In this document: in pieces, positions 25,321 to 35,696 of the stretch | How positions within the stretch are numbered: position 1 is the first letter of the stretch | Layout of the letters: each line of letters starts with the position of its first letter | From: Takakia lepidozioides | Taxonomy: Eukaryota > Streptophyta > Takakiopsida > Takakiales > Takakiaceae | Assembly (NCBI GenBank): GCA_030704615.1 | Contig: CM060733.1 | Location: 57,348,001-57,412,000 of the forward strand | DNA length: 64,000 nucleotides | Reading direction: 5' to 3' | Made by a program: the position numbers and the translations under genes | The notes under the pieces: model-generated | Databases searched by the model: none | Told to the model about the DNA's origin: nothing | What the model saw: the letters and a program-made list of their open reading frames with translations, nothing else

Positions 25321-25773
25321 CAGCCCTCATCAGCCTCTTCACCCCGCATACCGGTGGGTGACCCCGCAGCTTGGCCCACCCATCGGTGGGGGAAATTGAA
25401 AAGACGTCGGCCACCAACAAAGGCGAACGACACCAGGATGGCCAACGTTCTTGCAATGCCCTGCATAGTGCAAGGTTGCAGGGATGTTCCTCACCCGAGG
25501 ATGGGGCGCATATTTCAGTTGTCAACAGCCGGGTCTGCTACACGCAATGTCGTGTATGCAATCACAGTTTCTCAGTACCCAACTTGCAACTGTGAGGACT
25601 TCATTGTTATGGAATCGAAGAATGCAGCATACGTCCCCTACAAACAGCTTTATTACATTTTTCTGAAGCGCATGAGTTGCATATCCGCAATGGACGTCTT
25701 TATCCATGCTCCAACACTAAGCTTCAACGAGCTGCACAAGGCCCTACGACAAGATACAGGTCAGACTGCTTGA
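25321..25773 (+). pseudogene. Possible SWIM-type zinc-finger fragment, transposase-like
   Basis: The open frame of the upstream PPR fragment runs on without a stop into a sequence ending YPTCNCEDFIVM, then YKQLYYIFLKRM. A CxC pair followed by a C-x-H before a hydrophobic LYYIF helix is typical of SWIM fingers in MULE/FAR1-type transposases and relatives. Here the second pair reads Y-K-Q, so the metal site is incomplete. It is a fragment of about 130 residues with no catalytic domain visible. Its origin as transposon debris is inference. Confidence 0.4.
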
Positions 25774-26244
25774 CATTCCACATTCGGGAAGGAGAAAGTG
25801 GCAATTATATTACATTCATCTTCTTGGACCCTTATTTTTTGTGAGGAATCATACAGTTGGTGGTGCCGCACCGCCATGGCTTCAGGTGCATTTCGGTGCC
25901 GCAATACATGAGAATGTGGTTTTTGGCCGTGAATGGCATGGGCATGCTTTTTTTATTTTGGTTATGTCTATTAATGGATCCGAGGAAAGCATACGTGAGG
26001 CTGGATATAGATCACACCACAAACAGGGGAGATCTTTCCAATCTTGAAACATTGTGGAAGGGGATGAAAGAGAGGATATGCTTTTGACACATTTTGTGTT
26101 GCGTACTCTGGATCAGGTGCAGAAAATGGTAGTCTGCATATGTGGAGTCCTTGCATGGACCTTGTCTGTGATGGTCAAAAAGAATACAAGGCCTATGCAG
26201 GTTGTAGCCTGAAGACAAGGCTTTTGGATCACCAATTTTTACTC
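25774..26244. other. Unassigned spacer between pseudogene fragments
   Basis: Two overlapping open stretches (25841-26087) were examined and are not recognised. Nothing else is supported here. Confidence 0.3.
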
Positions 26245-26960
26245 AGGCGAGGAGAAGTTGTGGAATGAATACTTTTCTTACCCCTGTTAATGGTGGAACA
26301 ATCGAGGCAAAAATGTAAATGTCTGTTGGATAACAGAGAGTAGCATATGCAATTGAGCATAGGAACTAGTATGATAAGTTGAGTTGGGTGTTTCGTAGAA
26401 CAAATCTAGGCTGTCATTGTCGGCTGCTAGCAGCAACGTAAGGATGTATGCATGAGTGGTCGAGCGAAGGGAGTCTTTGACAATGCACGGCTGAATGAAA
26501 TGTGGTGTCGTGGAATGCGATGATCGCAGGATATGCCCAGCATGGTTGTCAAGGTCCTGCAACTATTTGACGGAATGCGAAAGAACGGCTTGAAGCCGGA
26601 CAATATCACCTTTATATGTGTTCTCTCTGCATGCAGCCACACTGGCCTACTGAAATCCAGATGTTGTGGTGTGGAAGGCCTTGCTTGGTGCCTGAAGAAT
26701 CCATGGCAATGTGGAGATGGCGCGACTTATGTGTTGCTATCAAACATCTATGCTGCAGCTGGCAGGTGGGATGATACTGCAAAAGTGAGAAGAATGATCA
26801 CGGTCACAGGGGTTAGAAAAGAGCCAGGAGCCAGGTCGCTGTTGCATTGAGGTTGGCAACAGGGTGCACACCTTCGTTGTAGATGACAAGTTGCATCCCA
26901 CAATTAAGGAAATCCATGCTGAGCTGAGAAGATTGTCTGGGTGGAATGACTTTGACAAGT
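26245..26960 (+). pseudogene. OSB motif remnant plus PPR E-domain pseudogene
   Basis: It opens with EEKLWNEYFSYP and a mutated WWNNRGK block. After a stretch of unassigned sequence comes a C-terminal PPR part: LQLFDGMRKNGLKPDNITF, FICVLSACSHTGLL, then a deletion of most of the next repeats, then YVLLSNIYAAAGRWDDTAKV (E motif) and HTFVVDDKLHPTIKEIHAEL in a different frame. Frameshifts and the internal deletion make it dead. Confidence 0.7.
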
Positions 26961-27039
26961 AACTGGTAATGTGGCAGCAGAAAAATATCCAAAAACAAAT
27001 AACAGTGTTCAACAATGTGGCTGAATGAACTGTGGTGCC

Positions 27040-30000
27040 GCGGAACACCATGCTTATGCACAATAGGGGTGTGGGATGGAGGCTTTGGAGACCTATGAGT
27101 AAATGATGGTAGAAGGGGTGAAGCCTGACCACATCACGTCTGTGCGTTTGCAAGCCTGGCAGCCCTAGAAAAGGGCAAAGAGGTGCATGGTTGCATCGCG
27201 AAAGCAGGAATTGTACCAGATGTGATTCTGAACAATACCCTCGTGGACATGTATGCCGAATGTAGGAGGCATTTCAGCAGATTCAGATACGTTTGTCTGT
27301 CTCTTGCTTAAGTGCATCAAGATGAAAGGTCTGGAAGCTGGAAAGCAGGTGCACACTCACATTATCCAAAGTGGATTCACGCCAAATGTTTTTGTCCTCA
27401 ACACCCTTGTCAACATGTCAAACCTGGGAGCTCTGGAAAAGGGGAAAGAGGTCCATGGTGACATCGTCAAAGCTGGAATTGTACCAGATGTCATTCTGAA
27501 CACTGCCCTGGTGGACATGTATGCCAAATGTGGGTGCATTAAGGATGCAAAGGGAGTTTTCAACACTATGGCTGAACGAGATGTGGTGTCATGGAAGACG
27601 ATGCTTGCAGGGTATGCACAACAAGGACGTGGTATGAAGGCTTTGGAGACCTATGATCAAATGATGGGGGAAGGGGTGAAGCCCGACCACATCACATTTG
27701 TGTGCATTTGCGATGCGTGTGCAAGCCGGGCAGCTCTGGAAAAGGGCGAAAGAGGTCCATGGCGACATTGTCAGAGCTGCAGTTGTACCAAGTGTCATTT
27801 TGAACAATACCCTCGTGGACATGTATGAAGGGAGTGTTTGACAGTTTGGCTGAAAGAGATGTGGTGTCGTGGAGTGCGATGAATGCAGGATATACACAGC
27901 AAGGGCGCGGGATGGAGGCTTTGGAGACCTCTGAGCAAATGATGTGCGAAGGGGTGAAGCCCAACCGCATAACGTTTGTTTGCATTGGCAATGTGTGTGC
28001 AAGCTTGGCAGCCCTGGAAAGGTGCAAAGAGGTCCATGGTGACATCGTCAAATCTGGAATTGTACCCGATGTCATTCTGAACACTGCCCTGCTGGACATG
28101 TATGTCAAATGTGAGTGCATCGAGGATGCAAAGGGAGTGTTCGACAGTATGGCTGAATGAGATGTGGTGTCATGGAGTGCGATGATTGCAGGATATGCAC
28201 AGCAAGGATGCGGGATGGAGGCTTTGGAGACCTATGAGCAATTGATGTGCGAAGGGGTGAAGCCCTACCGCAACACATTTGTTTGTGTTTGCAATGCGTG
28301 TGCAAGCCTAGGAGCTCTGGAAAAGGGGAAAGAGGTCCATGGTGACATCGTCAAAGCTGGATTTGTACCAGATGTCATCCTGAACACTGCCCTGGTGGAC
28401 ATGTATGCCAAATGTGGGTGCATGAAGGATGCGAAGGGAGTTTTCAAATGGCTGAACAAGATGTGTCGTGGAACGCGATGAGGCGTGGGATGGAGGCTTT
28501 GGAGACCTATGAACAAATGATGGGGGAAGGGGTGAAGCCCGACCACATCACGTTTGTGTGCATTTGCAATGCGTGTGCAAGCCTGGCAGCCCTGGAAAAG
28601 GGCAAAGAGGTGCATGGTTGCATCGCCAAAGCTGGAACTGTACCAGGTGTGATCCTGAACACTGCCTTGGTGGACATGTATGCCAAATGTGGGAGCATTG
28701 AGGATGCGGAGGGAGTGTTCAACAATATGGCTGAACGAGATTTGTTGTCATGGAACGTGATGCTTGCAGGATATGCACAGCAAGGCATGGGATGGAGGAC
28801 TTGGAGACCTATGAGCAAATGATGGGGGAAGGGGTGAAGCGCGACCACATCACATTTGTGTGCGTTTGCAGTGCGTGTGCAAGCCTGGCAGCCCTGGAAA
28901 AGGGCAAAGAGGTGCATGGTTGCATCGCCAAAGCTAGAATTGTACAGATGTGATTCTGAACAATACCCTGGTGGACATGTATGCCAAATGTGAGAGCATT
29001 GAGGATGTGGAGGGAATGTTCAACAATATGGCTAAACGAGATTTGGTGTCATGGAACGCCATGCTTGCAGGGTATGCACAGCAGGGGCGCGGGATGGAGG
29101 CCTTGGATCATACCTATGAGCAAATGATGGGGGAAGGGGTGAAATGCAACCACATCACATTTGTGAGCATTTGCAATGCCTATGCAAGCCTGGCAGCCCT
29201 GGAAAATGGCAAAGAGGTCCATGATGGGGGAAGGGGGGAAGCCCGACCACATCACGTTTGTGTGCATTTGTAATGCGTGTGCAAGCCACATTCATTTGTG
29301 TTCTCAATGTTGGTGCCAGCATGGTAGCCCTGGAGAAGGGCAAAGATATCCATGCTGACATTATCAAAGCTGGAATTTCGTCATACAGTAATTGGGAGAC
29401 TGCCCTTGTTAACATGTATGCCAAATATGGGAGTGTAAGGGAGGCCTGTCTAGTGTTCAACAATATGGTGGCAGGATATACCAAGCATGGTTGTGGTAGG
29501 AATGCCTTTGAGACATATGATCAACTGATACAGCAAGGGGTGATGCCCGATCAGGTCACATTTGTTTGCATTCTCAAGGCTTGTGCGAGACTGGCAGCCC
29601 TGGAAAACGGCAAAGAGGTCCATGCTGACATATGAAAGCTGGAGTTGTACCAAATCTGATTTTGAACAATAGCCTTGTTGACATGTATGTGAAATGCGGG
29701 AGCATGAAGGTTGCAAAGAGAGTATTTGACAACATGGCTGTCGTGGAATGCGATGATCACAGGATATGCCCAGTGGGTGTGGGATGGAGGCTTTGGGGAC
29801 CTATGAGCAAAAGATGCGGAATCATTCAACAGAATGCCTCAACGATCTTGATCACGTGGAATATATTGTTGGCAGGATTTACCAAGCATGGGTGGGGTAG
29901 GAATGCTTTTGAGACCTATGAGCAGATTCTGCGCAAAGGGGTGAAGCCCAACCACATCAGATTTGTTTGTGTTTGCAGTGCATGTGCAAGCCTGGCAGCC

Positions 30001-31283
30001 CTGGAAAAGGGCAAAGAGGTGCATGGTTGCATCGCCAAAACCGGAATTGTACCAGATGTGATTCTGAACAATACCCTCGTAGACATGTATGCCAAATGTG
30101 GGAGCATCGAGGATGTGGAGGGAGTGTTCAACAATATGGCTGAACGAGATTTGGTGTCATGGAACGCCATGCTTGTAGGATATGCACAGCAGGGGTGCGG
30201 GATGGAGGCCTGGGGGAAGGGTTGAAGCCCGACCACATCACGTTTGTGTGCGTTTGCAATGCGTGTGCAAGCCTGGCAGCCCTGGAAAAGGGCAAAGAGG
30301 TTCACGGTGACATCATCAAAGCTGGAATTGTACCAAATGTCATTCTGGACACTGCCCTGGTTCACTTGTATGTGAAATGTGACTGCAATGAGGATGCAAA
30401 GGGAGTATTTGACAATATGGCCGGATGAAATGTGGTGTCGTGGAATGCGATGATCGCAGGATATGCCCAACATGGTTGTCATAGGGAGGTCCTGCAACTA
30501 TTTGAAAGAATGCAAAAGAAAGGCTTGAAGCCTTATAGTATCACCTTTATATGTGTTCTCTCTGCCTGCAGCCACACTGACCTACTGAATGAAGGAAGAT
30601 GCTACTTCGATTCCCTGAGTGAAGATCATGGTATCAATCCGACAGTAAAGCAATTTGGCTGCATGATGGACCTTCTTGGACGTGTGGGACAACTGGATGA
30701 GGCCGTGGACCTGATTAATAAAATGCCAATCAATCCAGATGTTGTGGTGTGGAAGGCCTTGCTTGGTGCTTGCAGAATCCATGGCAATGTGGAGATGGCT
30801 GAATGTGTGGCAACATCTATCCTCAAGTGGGATGAACAAGATGCCACGACTTATGTGGTGCTATATCAAACATCCATGCTGCAGCTGGCAGGTGGGATGA
30901 TACTGCAAAGGTGAGAATAATGATGAAGGTCAGAGGGGTTAGGAAAGAGCCAGATGACAAGTTGCATCCCAGAATTAAGGAAATCCATGCTGAGCTGAGA
31001 AGATTGTCTGGGCAGATGAAGGAGGCAGGGTATGTGCCTGACACACGCCTTTTATTGCATGATGTGGAGGAAAGGAATTTTCTCTTAGCCAGCACAGTGA
31101 GAAGCTGGCCATTGGTTTTGGGCTGATCAGAACGACTCATCAAGAATCTTCGAGTGTGTGGAGACTGCCACACCTCCACCAAATTTATCTCAAAGATTGT
31201 TGGCCGATCAATTGTTGTATGGGACGCTAACTACTTTCCACCACTTTGAAGATGGGATTTGTTCTTGTGGTGATTACTGGTGA
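27040..31283 (+). pseudogene. Expanded PPR-DYW pseudogene with tandemly repeated PPR triplets
   Basis: A long chain of PPR units repeats a block of about 95-101 residues (GKEVHGDIVKAG, VDMYAKCG, then AGYAQQGRGMEALETYEQMM and GVKPDHITFVC). The GVKPDHITF-type segment recurs near 27680, 27960, 28255, 28535, 28840, 29140 and 30225, i.e. about every 280-300 bp between 27.7 and 29.1 kb. An N-terminal-type start block (CIKMKGLEAGKQ) sits inside it at 27310. The 3' end has E and DYW parts: [22 protein letters not shown] (31150s) and ICSCGDYW with its stop at 31283. Many indels and stops (for example after 27735, at 28157 and at 30426) exclude a working protein. The intact neighbour at 19.4-21.5 kb shows the ancestral form. 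Confidence 0.85.
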
Positions 31284-31925
31284 AAGGATGTTTTCTTGGA
31301 AAGATGCTAGTGTCTTGCTTCATTCATTGATCTGTGTAGCTACTCAGACCATCCACCATTTCCTGATAGTGGGGTCTACCCGGCATAGGTAGGAAGTCAG
31401 CCCACAATTGCACTTGATTGAAGGGGTGATTTTTGACTGATTGATAGTGGATGGAAATCAGAGTGCTGTCCTAATTCTGGGTTTGGGTGGTGGAGCTTTT
31501 CCAAAGCTTGAAGATGGAAGTGAATACGAATTTTTAATGAGCTGGATGAGAGGGGCAGCCCTGTACACAAGTTTGTTCAGCATCTTAAATTTGGACATGT
31601 TTGTTTGTTTCTTGTGGTGTGGCTTTGGATGGAGCCCTTGATGAACATTGTCAAAAGCTAGCGTTAACCCACCAAGATCCAATCCATGGTGGATGCTTGA
31701 AAGTTCATATAGTGAATGGAAGGGTATTTGGGTATGTTGATATTGATTGATGCGGCTTGTGAAAATTGAACATTGAAATGCAGATCCGCCATTTTTCTTC
31801 CAGAAAAAAACACAGGATCTTTGCATGTAACACAGTGGGGATGACCCACCCCTTTTTTGTGAAAAATTGAACGTAGTTTTCAGAATTCGTCGCAGTAGTG
31901 CGGAGCAACGCGAAGCCTTAGTATA
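31284..31925. other. Spacer after the DYW pseudogene
   Basis: An ORF at 31441-31641 contains LILGLGGGAFPK, which faintly recalls a methyltransferase glycine loop, but it is too short to call. Sequence at 31838-31920, including GTGCGGAGCAACGCGAAGCC, is shared with 44035-44105, so at least part of this is a dispersed repeat. Confidence 0.35.
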
Positions 31926-32015
31926 TTCTAGCGACGACCGAAGGTCGGAAGCTAGTTTAGCATAGAGCAGGAATAGGGTGCCATAGTGCCACATCATTGT
32001 TGCCACGTTTCGTCG
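31926..32015. repeat. Dispersed repeat, copy 2 of the 23074-23160 block
   Basis: It is in the same orientation as copy 1 and nearly identical through ATTCTAGCGACGACC, GGTCGGAAGCTAGTTTAGC and GTTGCCACGTTTCGTC. It lies just downstream of the expanded PPR-DYW pseudogene. Confidence 0.6.
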
Positions 32016-32159
32016 TCAAATTTTGTCAGTCTGCCCGGACTGCCCGACCAAAATAAGCCAATAAAAATTGTTGCGCCAACGTTTTCGGAACTGCCCAAAA
32101 TGCCCGGATCTTGATCTTCTTGATCTGCATTTTCCGCCATCGTTCACCTTGCAAGCTGC

Positions 32160-33366
32160 AAGCTCTCAACGAATTGAGGAAATCCATGCTGAGCTAAAGA
32201 CTTGCTGAAGAGATTGTCTTGACAGATGAATGATCAAGCAAATGATGGGGGAAGGGTGTCGCTTTTTCTTAATGTACGATCTGAAGAAGTTTGTCCATCC
32301 TGCAAAGGTGGGCTCTTGGCTCCTGTCAGTACCATGATTTGATATTCTTCCTGATGTTTGCAAGGTTCTTGGGAGAGTCAGCTTGGTCTTAGCAGGCCCT
32401 GTTCAATCTCTACCTGCTCAGATGCACCGTAGTGGTTCTCACACATCAATCCGACATTACCTGACTACAGACACAAACAGCACACACAAGAGGTCATTTT
32501 GGGTTGATGGTCGGTCAAATCCTCCATGGGTCATGACACAAGGTCAAGGACAGTTTGGTGAGGGCACATTTTTCTTCGACCTATTTCAGCCTGTTTTTCC
32601 CTCTCATCAAACTCAGCCCTGAGATGCATTTGTTAGTACCATGATTTGGTGTTCTTCCTGATGTTTACTGCAAGGTTCTTGGGAGAGTCAGCTTGGGTGC
32701 TTCAATCTCTGCCTGCTCAGCTGCACCGTGGTGGTTCTCACAGACCAATCCGACCTGACTACACACACAAGCAGCACACACAAGAGGTCCTTTTGGGTTG
32801 ATGGCCGGTCATATCCTCCATGGATTATGACACAAGGTCAAGGACAATGTGGTGAGGGCACCTTCTTCTTCGACCTATTTCAGCCTGTTTTGCCCTCTCA
32901 TCAGACTCGGTCCTGAGATGCATATTGATCAATTCTGTAAGTTAGCTCGTTGGCTGGATCTGTGGTGGTTTGGAGCGACTTTGACAAGTTACTGCCAATG
33001 TGGCAGCAGGAAAGTATCCAAAAACAGATAACAGAGATGAAGAGAAGCTTTGGAATGAACACTTTTTCGACCCCAGTCAATGGTGGGACAATGGAGACAA
33101 AAAGGTGAATGCTTGTTGGACTACAGAGAGAAGCAGATGCAATTTAGGATTGATAGAACAAGGCACTGCTAATGAAGGCATCTTCTTCAACATATTTCAC
33201 CTTGTTTTTCCATGTTATCAGAATCGTCCCTAAATTATCATGTTGAATTTTGCAAGTTAGCTCGTTGGTGGATCTATGGTGGTTTTGGAGTGATTTTGAC
33301 ATGTTACTGCCAATGTGGCAACACGAAAGTATCAAAAAACAGATAACAAAGACGAGGAGAAGCTGT
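32160..33366 (+). pseudogene. Several OSB PDF-motif exon fragments, partly in tandem
   Basis: Two similar segments (about 32340-32635 and 32640-32925) each carry THKRSFWVDGRS followed by PPW and end with a GEGTFFFDLFQPV block, so this part is a tandem duplication of roughly 0.28 kb. A further exon copy, KLWNEHFFDPSQWWDNGDKK, lies near 33040-33105 and is followed by another partial copy cut off at 33366 by the retrotransposon. The frames are broken and no start codon fits. Confidence 0.65.
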
Positions 33367-33549
33367 CGTGCGCATACATATCGCTACACAACTACATCGC
33401 TGTCCAAAACCACACAACACATGTGCACGCCACACACTAGTATATCACTAGTCCACCACTAGTCCAGCCACCAGTCCAACCACTAGGCTACAACTAGTCA
33501 GTCACTAGGCTGCCACTATGCTGTCCACTATGGCAGTCACTAGTCCACA
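33367..33549 (-). repeat. Partial 3' LTR with preceding polypurine tract
   Basis: In element orientation the sequence GCTAGGGGGGCGATT (polypurine tract, about 33551-33565) is followed after one base by TGTGGACTAG, the expected LTR start. The LTR remnant is rich in repeated GACTAGTG-like words. It ends abruptly at the host OSB repeat, so it is probably truncated. No matching 5' LTR exists in the window, so the call rests on position, the tract and the TG start. Confidence 0.55.
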
Positions 33550-33811
33550 CAATCGCCCCCCTAGCTGGTGCTTAGGTCCCTCTAAGTCCAGGTAGCCACA
33601 AGATGTGATAGTGACCATAGCCTCACTAAGTCCTCCACCACTATCCCTACTACACTCAAACTCAATAGATCAAGAGGCCGGGTGCAAGAATTGCTCCATC
33701 GTTAGTCGTCGTCTTGCAACCTGTGAACTTGAGCTTGGGATCTCATGTATTGACTCCTATGAGCTTGGCCTCCCATGTCTTGTTAGCTGCCTCCAGTCAT
33801 GTCCACTACCA

Positions 33812-33957
33812 CTATCCCAAGCAGTGTGGACACAACCAATCTCCGTCAGGAATCTTCTCAAGAGGTGGTGTCAAGCCTCCCATATGCTAACCCCTTGAGC
33901 ATCGATCACACACCAGCATGGTGGCTGCCCCTTTGGCAGACCCACAGAGCATGCACC
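33812..33957 (-). pseudogene. PHD finger at the C-terminal end of the retroelement polyprotein
   Basis: The frame one step off the integrase tail gives CMLCGSAKG, then VCDRCSRG, a TAG at 33887-33889 where a PHD finger has Trp, H, and PPLEKIPDGDWLCPHC. This is the Cys4-His-Cys3 layout of a PHD zinc finger: C-x2-C, C-x2-C, H, and a final C-x2-C preceded by the hallmark P-x-GDW. The seventh ligand after the His reads Gly instead of Cys (H-M-G-G). The finger is thus damaged here, and a frameshift separates it from the integrase end (33958). PHD fingers usually read histone H3 tails, so it may replace a chromodomain as a targeting module. That role is inference. Confidence 0.7.
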
Positions 33958-35532
33958 TCAAACCTGCAGGTACCACTGCCAGTTTGGGTCAACTCTGCCA
34001 TCGACATTGGGAAGGTGACATGGCGCACAATTACGCACATGGTCTTTCCAAGTCATGCCATCTCGACCCTCCAAGATCAGGACTCCTGAGGGCAACACCT
34101 CTCGAACCCTCAGAATAACACGCCTTGCAGTAACATCCAGGGTCATAGGAGCAGTCTGCTGCAAATAAACATAGTCACCAGGGCTAAACCTCCGAACCCC
34201 AGGACGATATCTTCCACCACGTATAGTGGCATACCTCAACGTATCACGATGCTGTGCAATGACAAGGTTCTCAAAAGCCATGGGCATGACTTTCTTGAAC
34301 AACTCTGCACGCTGACCACATGCACGTACCCACACGTCCGGATCGTCAAGGTTAAGGACTTCAGCAGTGTCCCTACAAATGGCTGCAGGCAAATCCTGCT
34401 CTCAGCCAAAGAGAAGGAAATATGGTGAGAAGGAGGCAAGTGATGCTTGTTTGCTGAACCTGTAGTCCATGGCTAACCAAGGAACCAAAAGATCCCAATC
34501 TCCTAGGTGTCCCTTCTGCAAGCCATACTTGCGCAAACCCCTCTTCACCGTCTGAACAACTCTCTCTGCCAAGCCATCGGCCTCAGGATGATCCCGAGAA
34601 GTGGTGCGGTGGTCTATCAAGGCTTTATCACTCAAAGCCTGAAACTCCCCCAAGAACTCTCTCCCTTGGTCCGTGAGTACCTCAGCTGGAGCACCAAATC
34701 GGCTAAGCACACGATCCAAGAATGCATACGCAACCCCCTCACTAGCCTTGTCAGGCAATGGAACCAACTCAATCCACTTGGAGAAGTGCTTCACCATCAC
34801 CAACACATATCTGTGGTGGAGCATAGTCGGTGGCAACGGTCGTGCGAAGTCAAGACTCCACCTGTAGCCCAATCCCATGATTGGTAAAGGATGCAACTGT
34901 GGTGTAGGGGCGTTGAATGAAGCACGCACCCTGTCACACACTGTGCACCTAGCCACAAACTGTTGCACCTCTGTATGCATACCACGCCACCAATACTGCC
35001 CCTGCAGTAAACTGTGAGTGCGTCGCACTCCAAAATGCCCCAACTCCTCATGGGCATGCCGCACTAACCGTGTACACTGTGTGGGGTGAGGCACAATCCT
35101 CACCCGACCATCCTCCCACACTCGAAGCAGGTGTATCCCCTCCCACTTGAACCTCTTGGCTCGTTGTAGGATCCGATCCCTCTCCTTGGCAGTCACACTA
35201 GCTGTCGTGTCTCCAGTGCGGAGGTAGTCCAACACAACTGAATCCTCATGTATATCTCTGGTACCACCTGGCTCATCACTAGCCTCAGGGTCCTCAGACA
35301 CTCCGTCTACAATCATCCCTGTTGTAGGTCCAACCTGACCTCCCGATGCCAAGATACACAAAAAGGAAGATGGATGCCATCCCGACACCATCTCCTCGTC
35401 CGTCTCACCATGCCACCGAGCTCCAAAGTCATCCTGCTGGATCGTGCATGGATTGCGACTCAATCCATCCGCATCCCTATTGACCAAACCCGGTCGATGC
35501 ACAACCTGAACATGTCTCTCATACTCCTCCAC
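33958..35532 (-). pseudogene. RNase H tail and integrase of the retroelement
   Basis: The frame begins with VVHRPGLVNRDADGLSR, the C-terminal motif of Ty3 RNase H. It continues to an HHCC zinc-binding region (HAHEELGHFG, then CTVCDRV) and the integrase core, with Asp in SLDFARPLP, Asp in LTDQGREF and Glu in ADGLAERVVQTVK. A TGA at about 34399-34401 falls where the family continues GREQDLP, one C-to-T change from CGA. After it the C-terminal barrel (RFSPGDYVYL) continues in the same frame to 33958. Apart from this stop the integrase is well preserved, which suggests fairly recent activity. Confidence 0.88.
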
Positions 35533-35696
35533 CGTAGCACGAGAGGCAAAGCAATTCCTGTAAGCCTCAGGAACCGCCGTATACGTTGTCTCTCTCCTCT
35601 AGTGACAATAGGTCCAATGTCAGGCTCCCAATTGCCCTTCGTAACTGCAACCTTAAGTCCAGCAGACTTAGAGGTAGAGGACGTGTCCCGTGGTTG

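Noticed and set aside
27589-28917. Long minus-strand ORFs across the PPR array
   Set aside because: They are antisense shadows of the repeated PPR units; the sense strand shows the PPR consensus.
27600-29200. Regular repeats that could suggest a CRISPR array or satellite
   Set aside because: The repeat unit encodes PPR triplets and the genome is eukaryotic; there are no short unique spacers.
31441-31641. ORF with LILGLGGGAFPK, resembling a methyltransferase glycine-rich loop
   Set aside because: Only one weak motif in 66 codons, no second motif, and it sits between pseudogene and repeat sequence.
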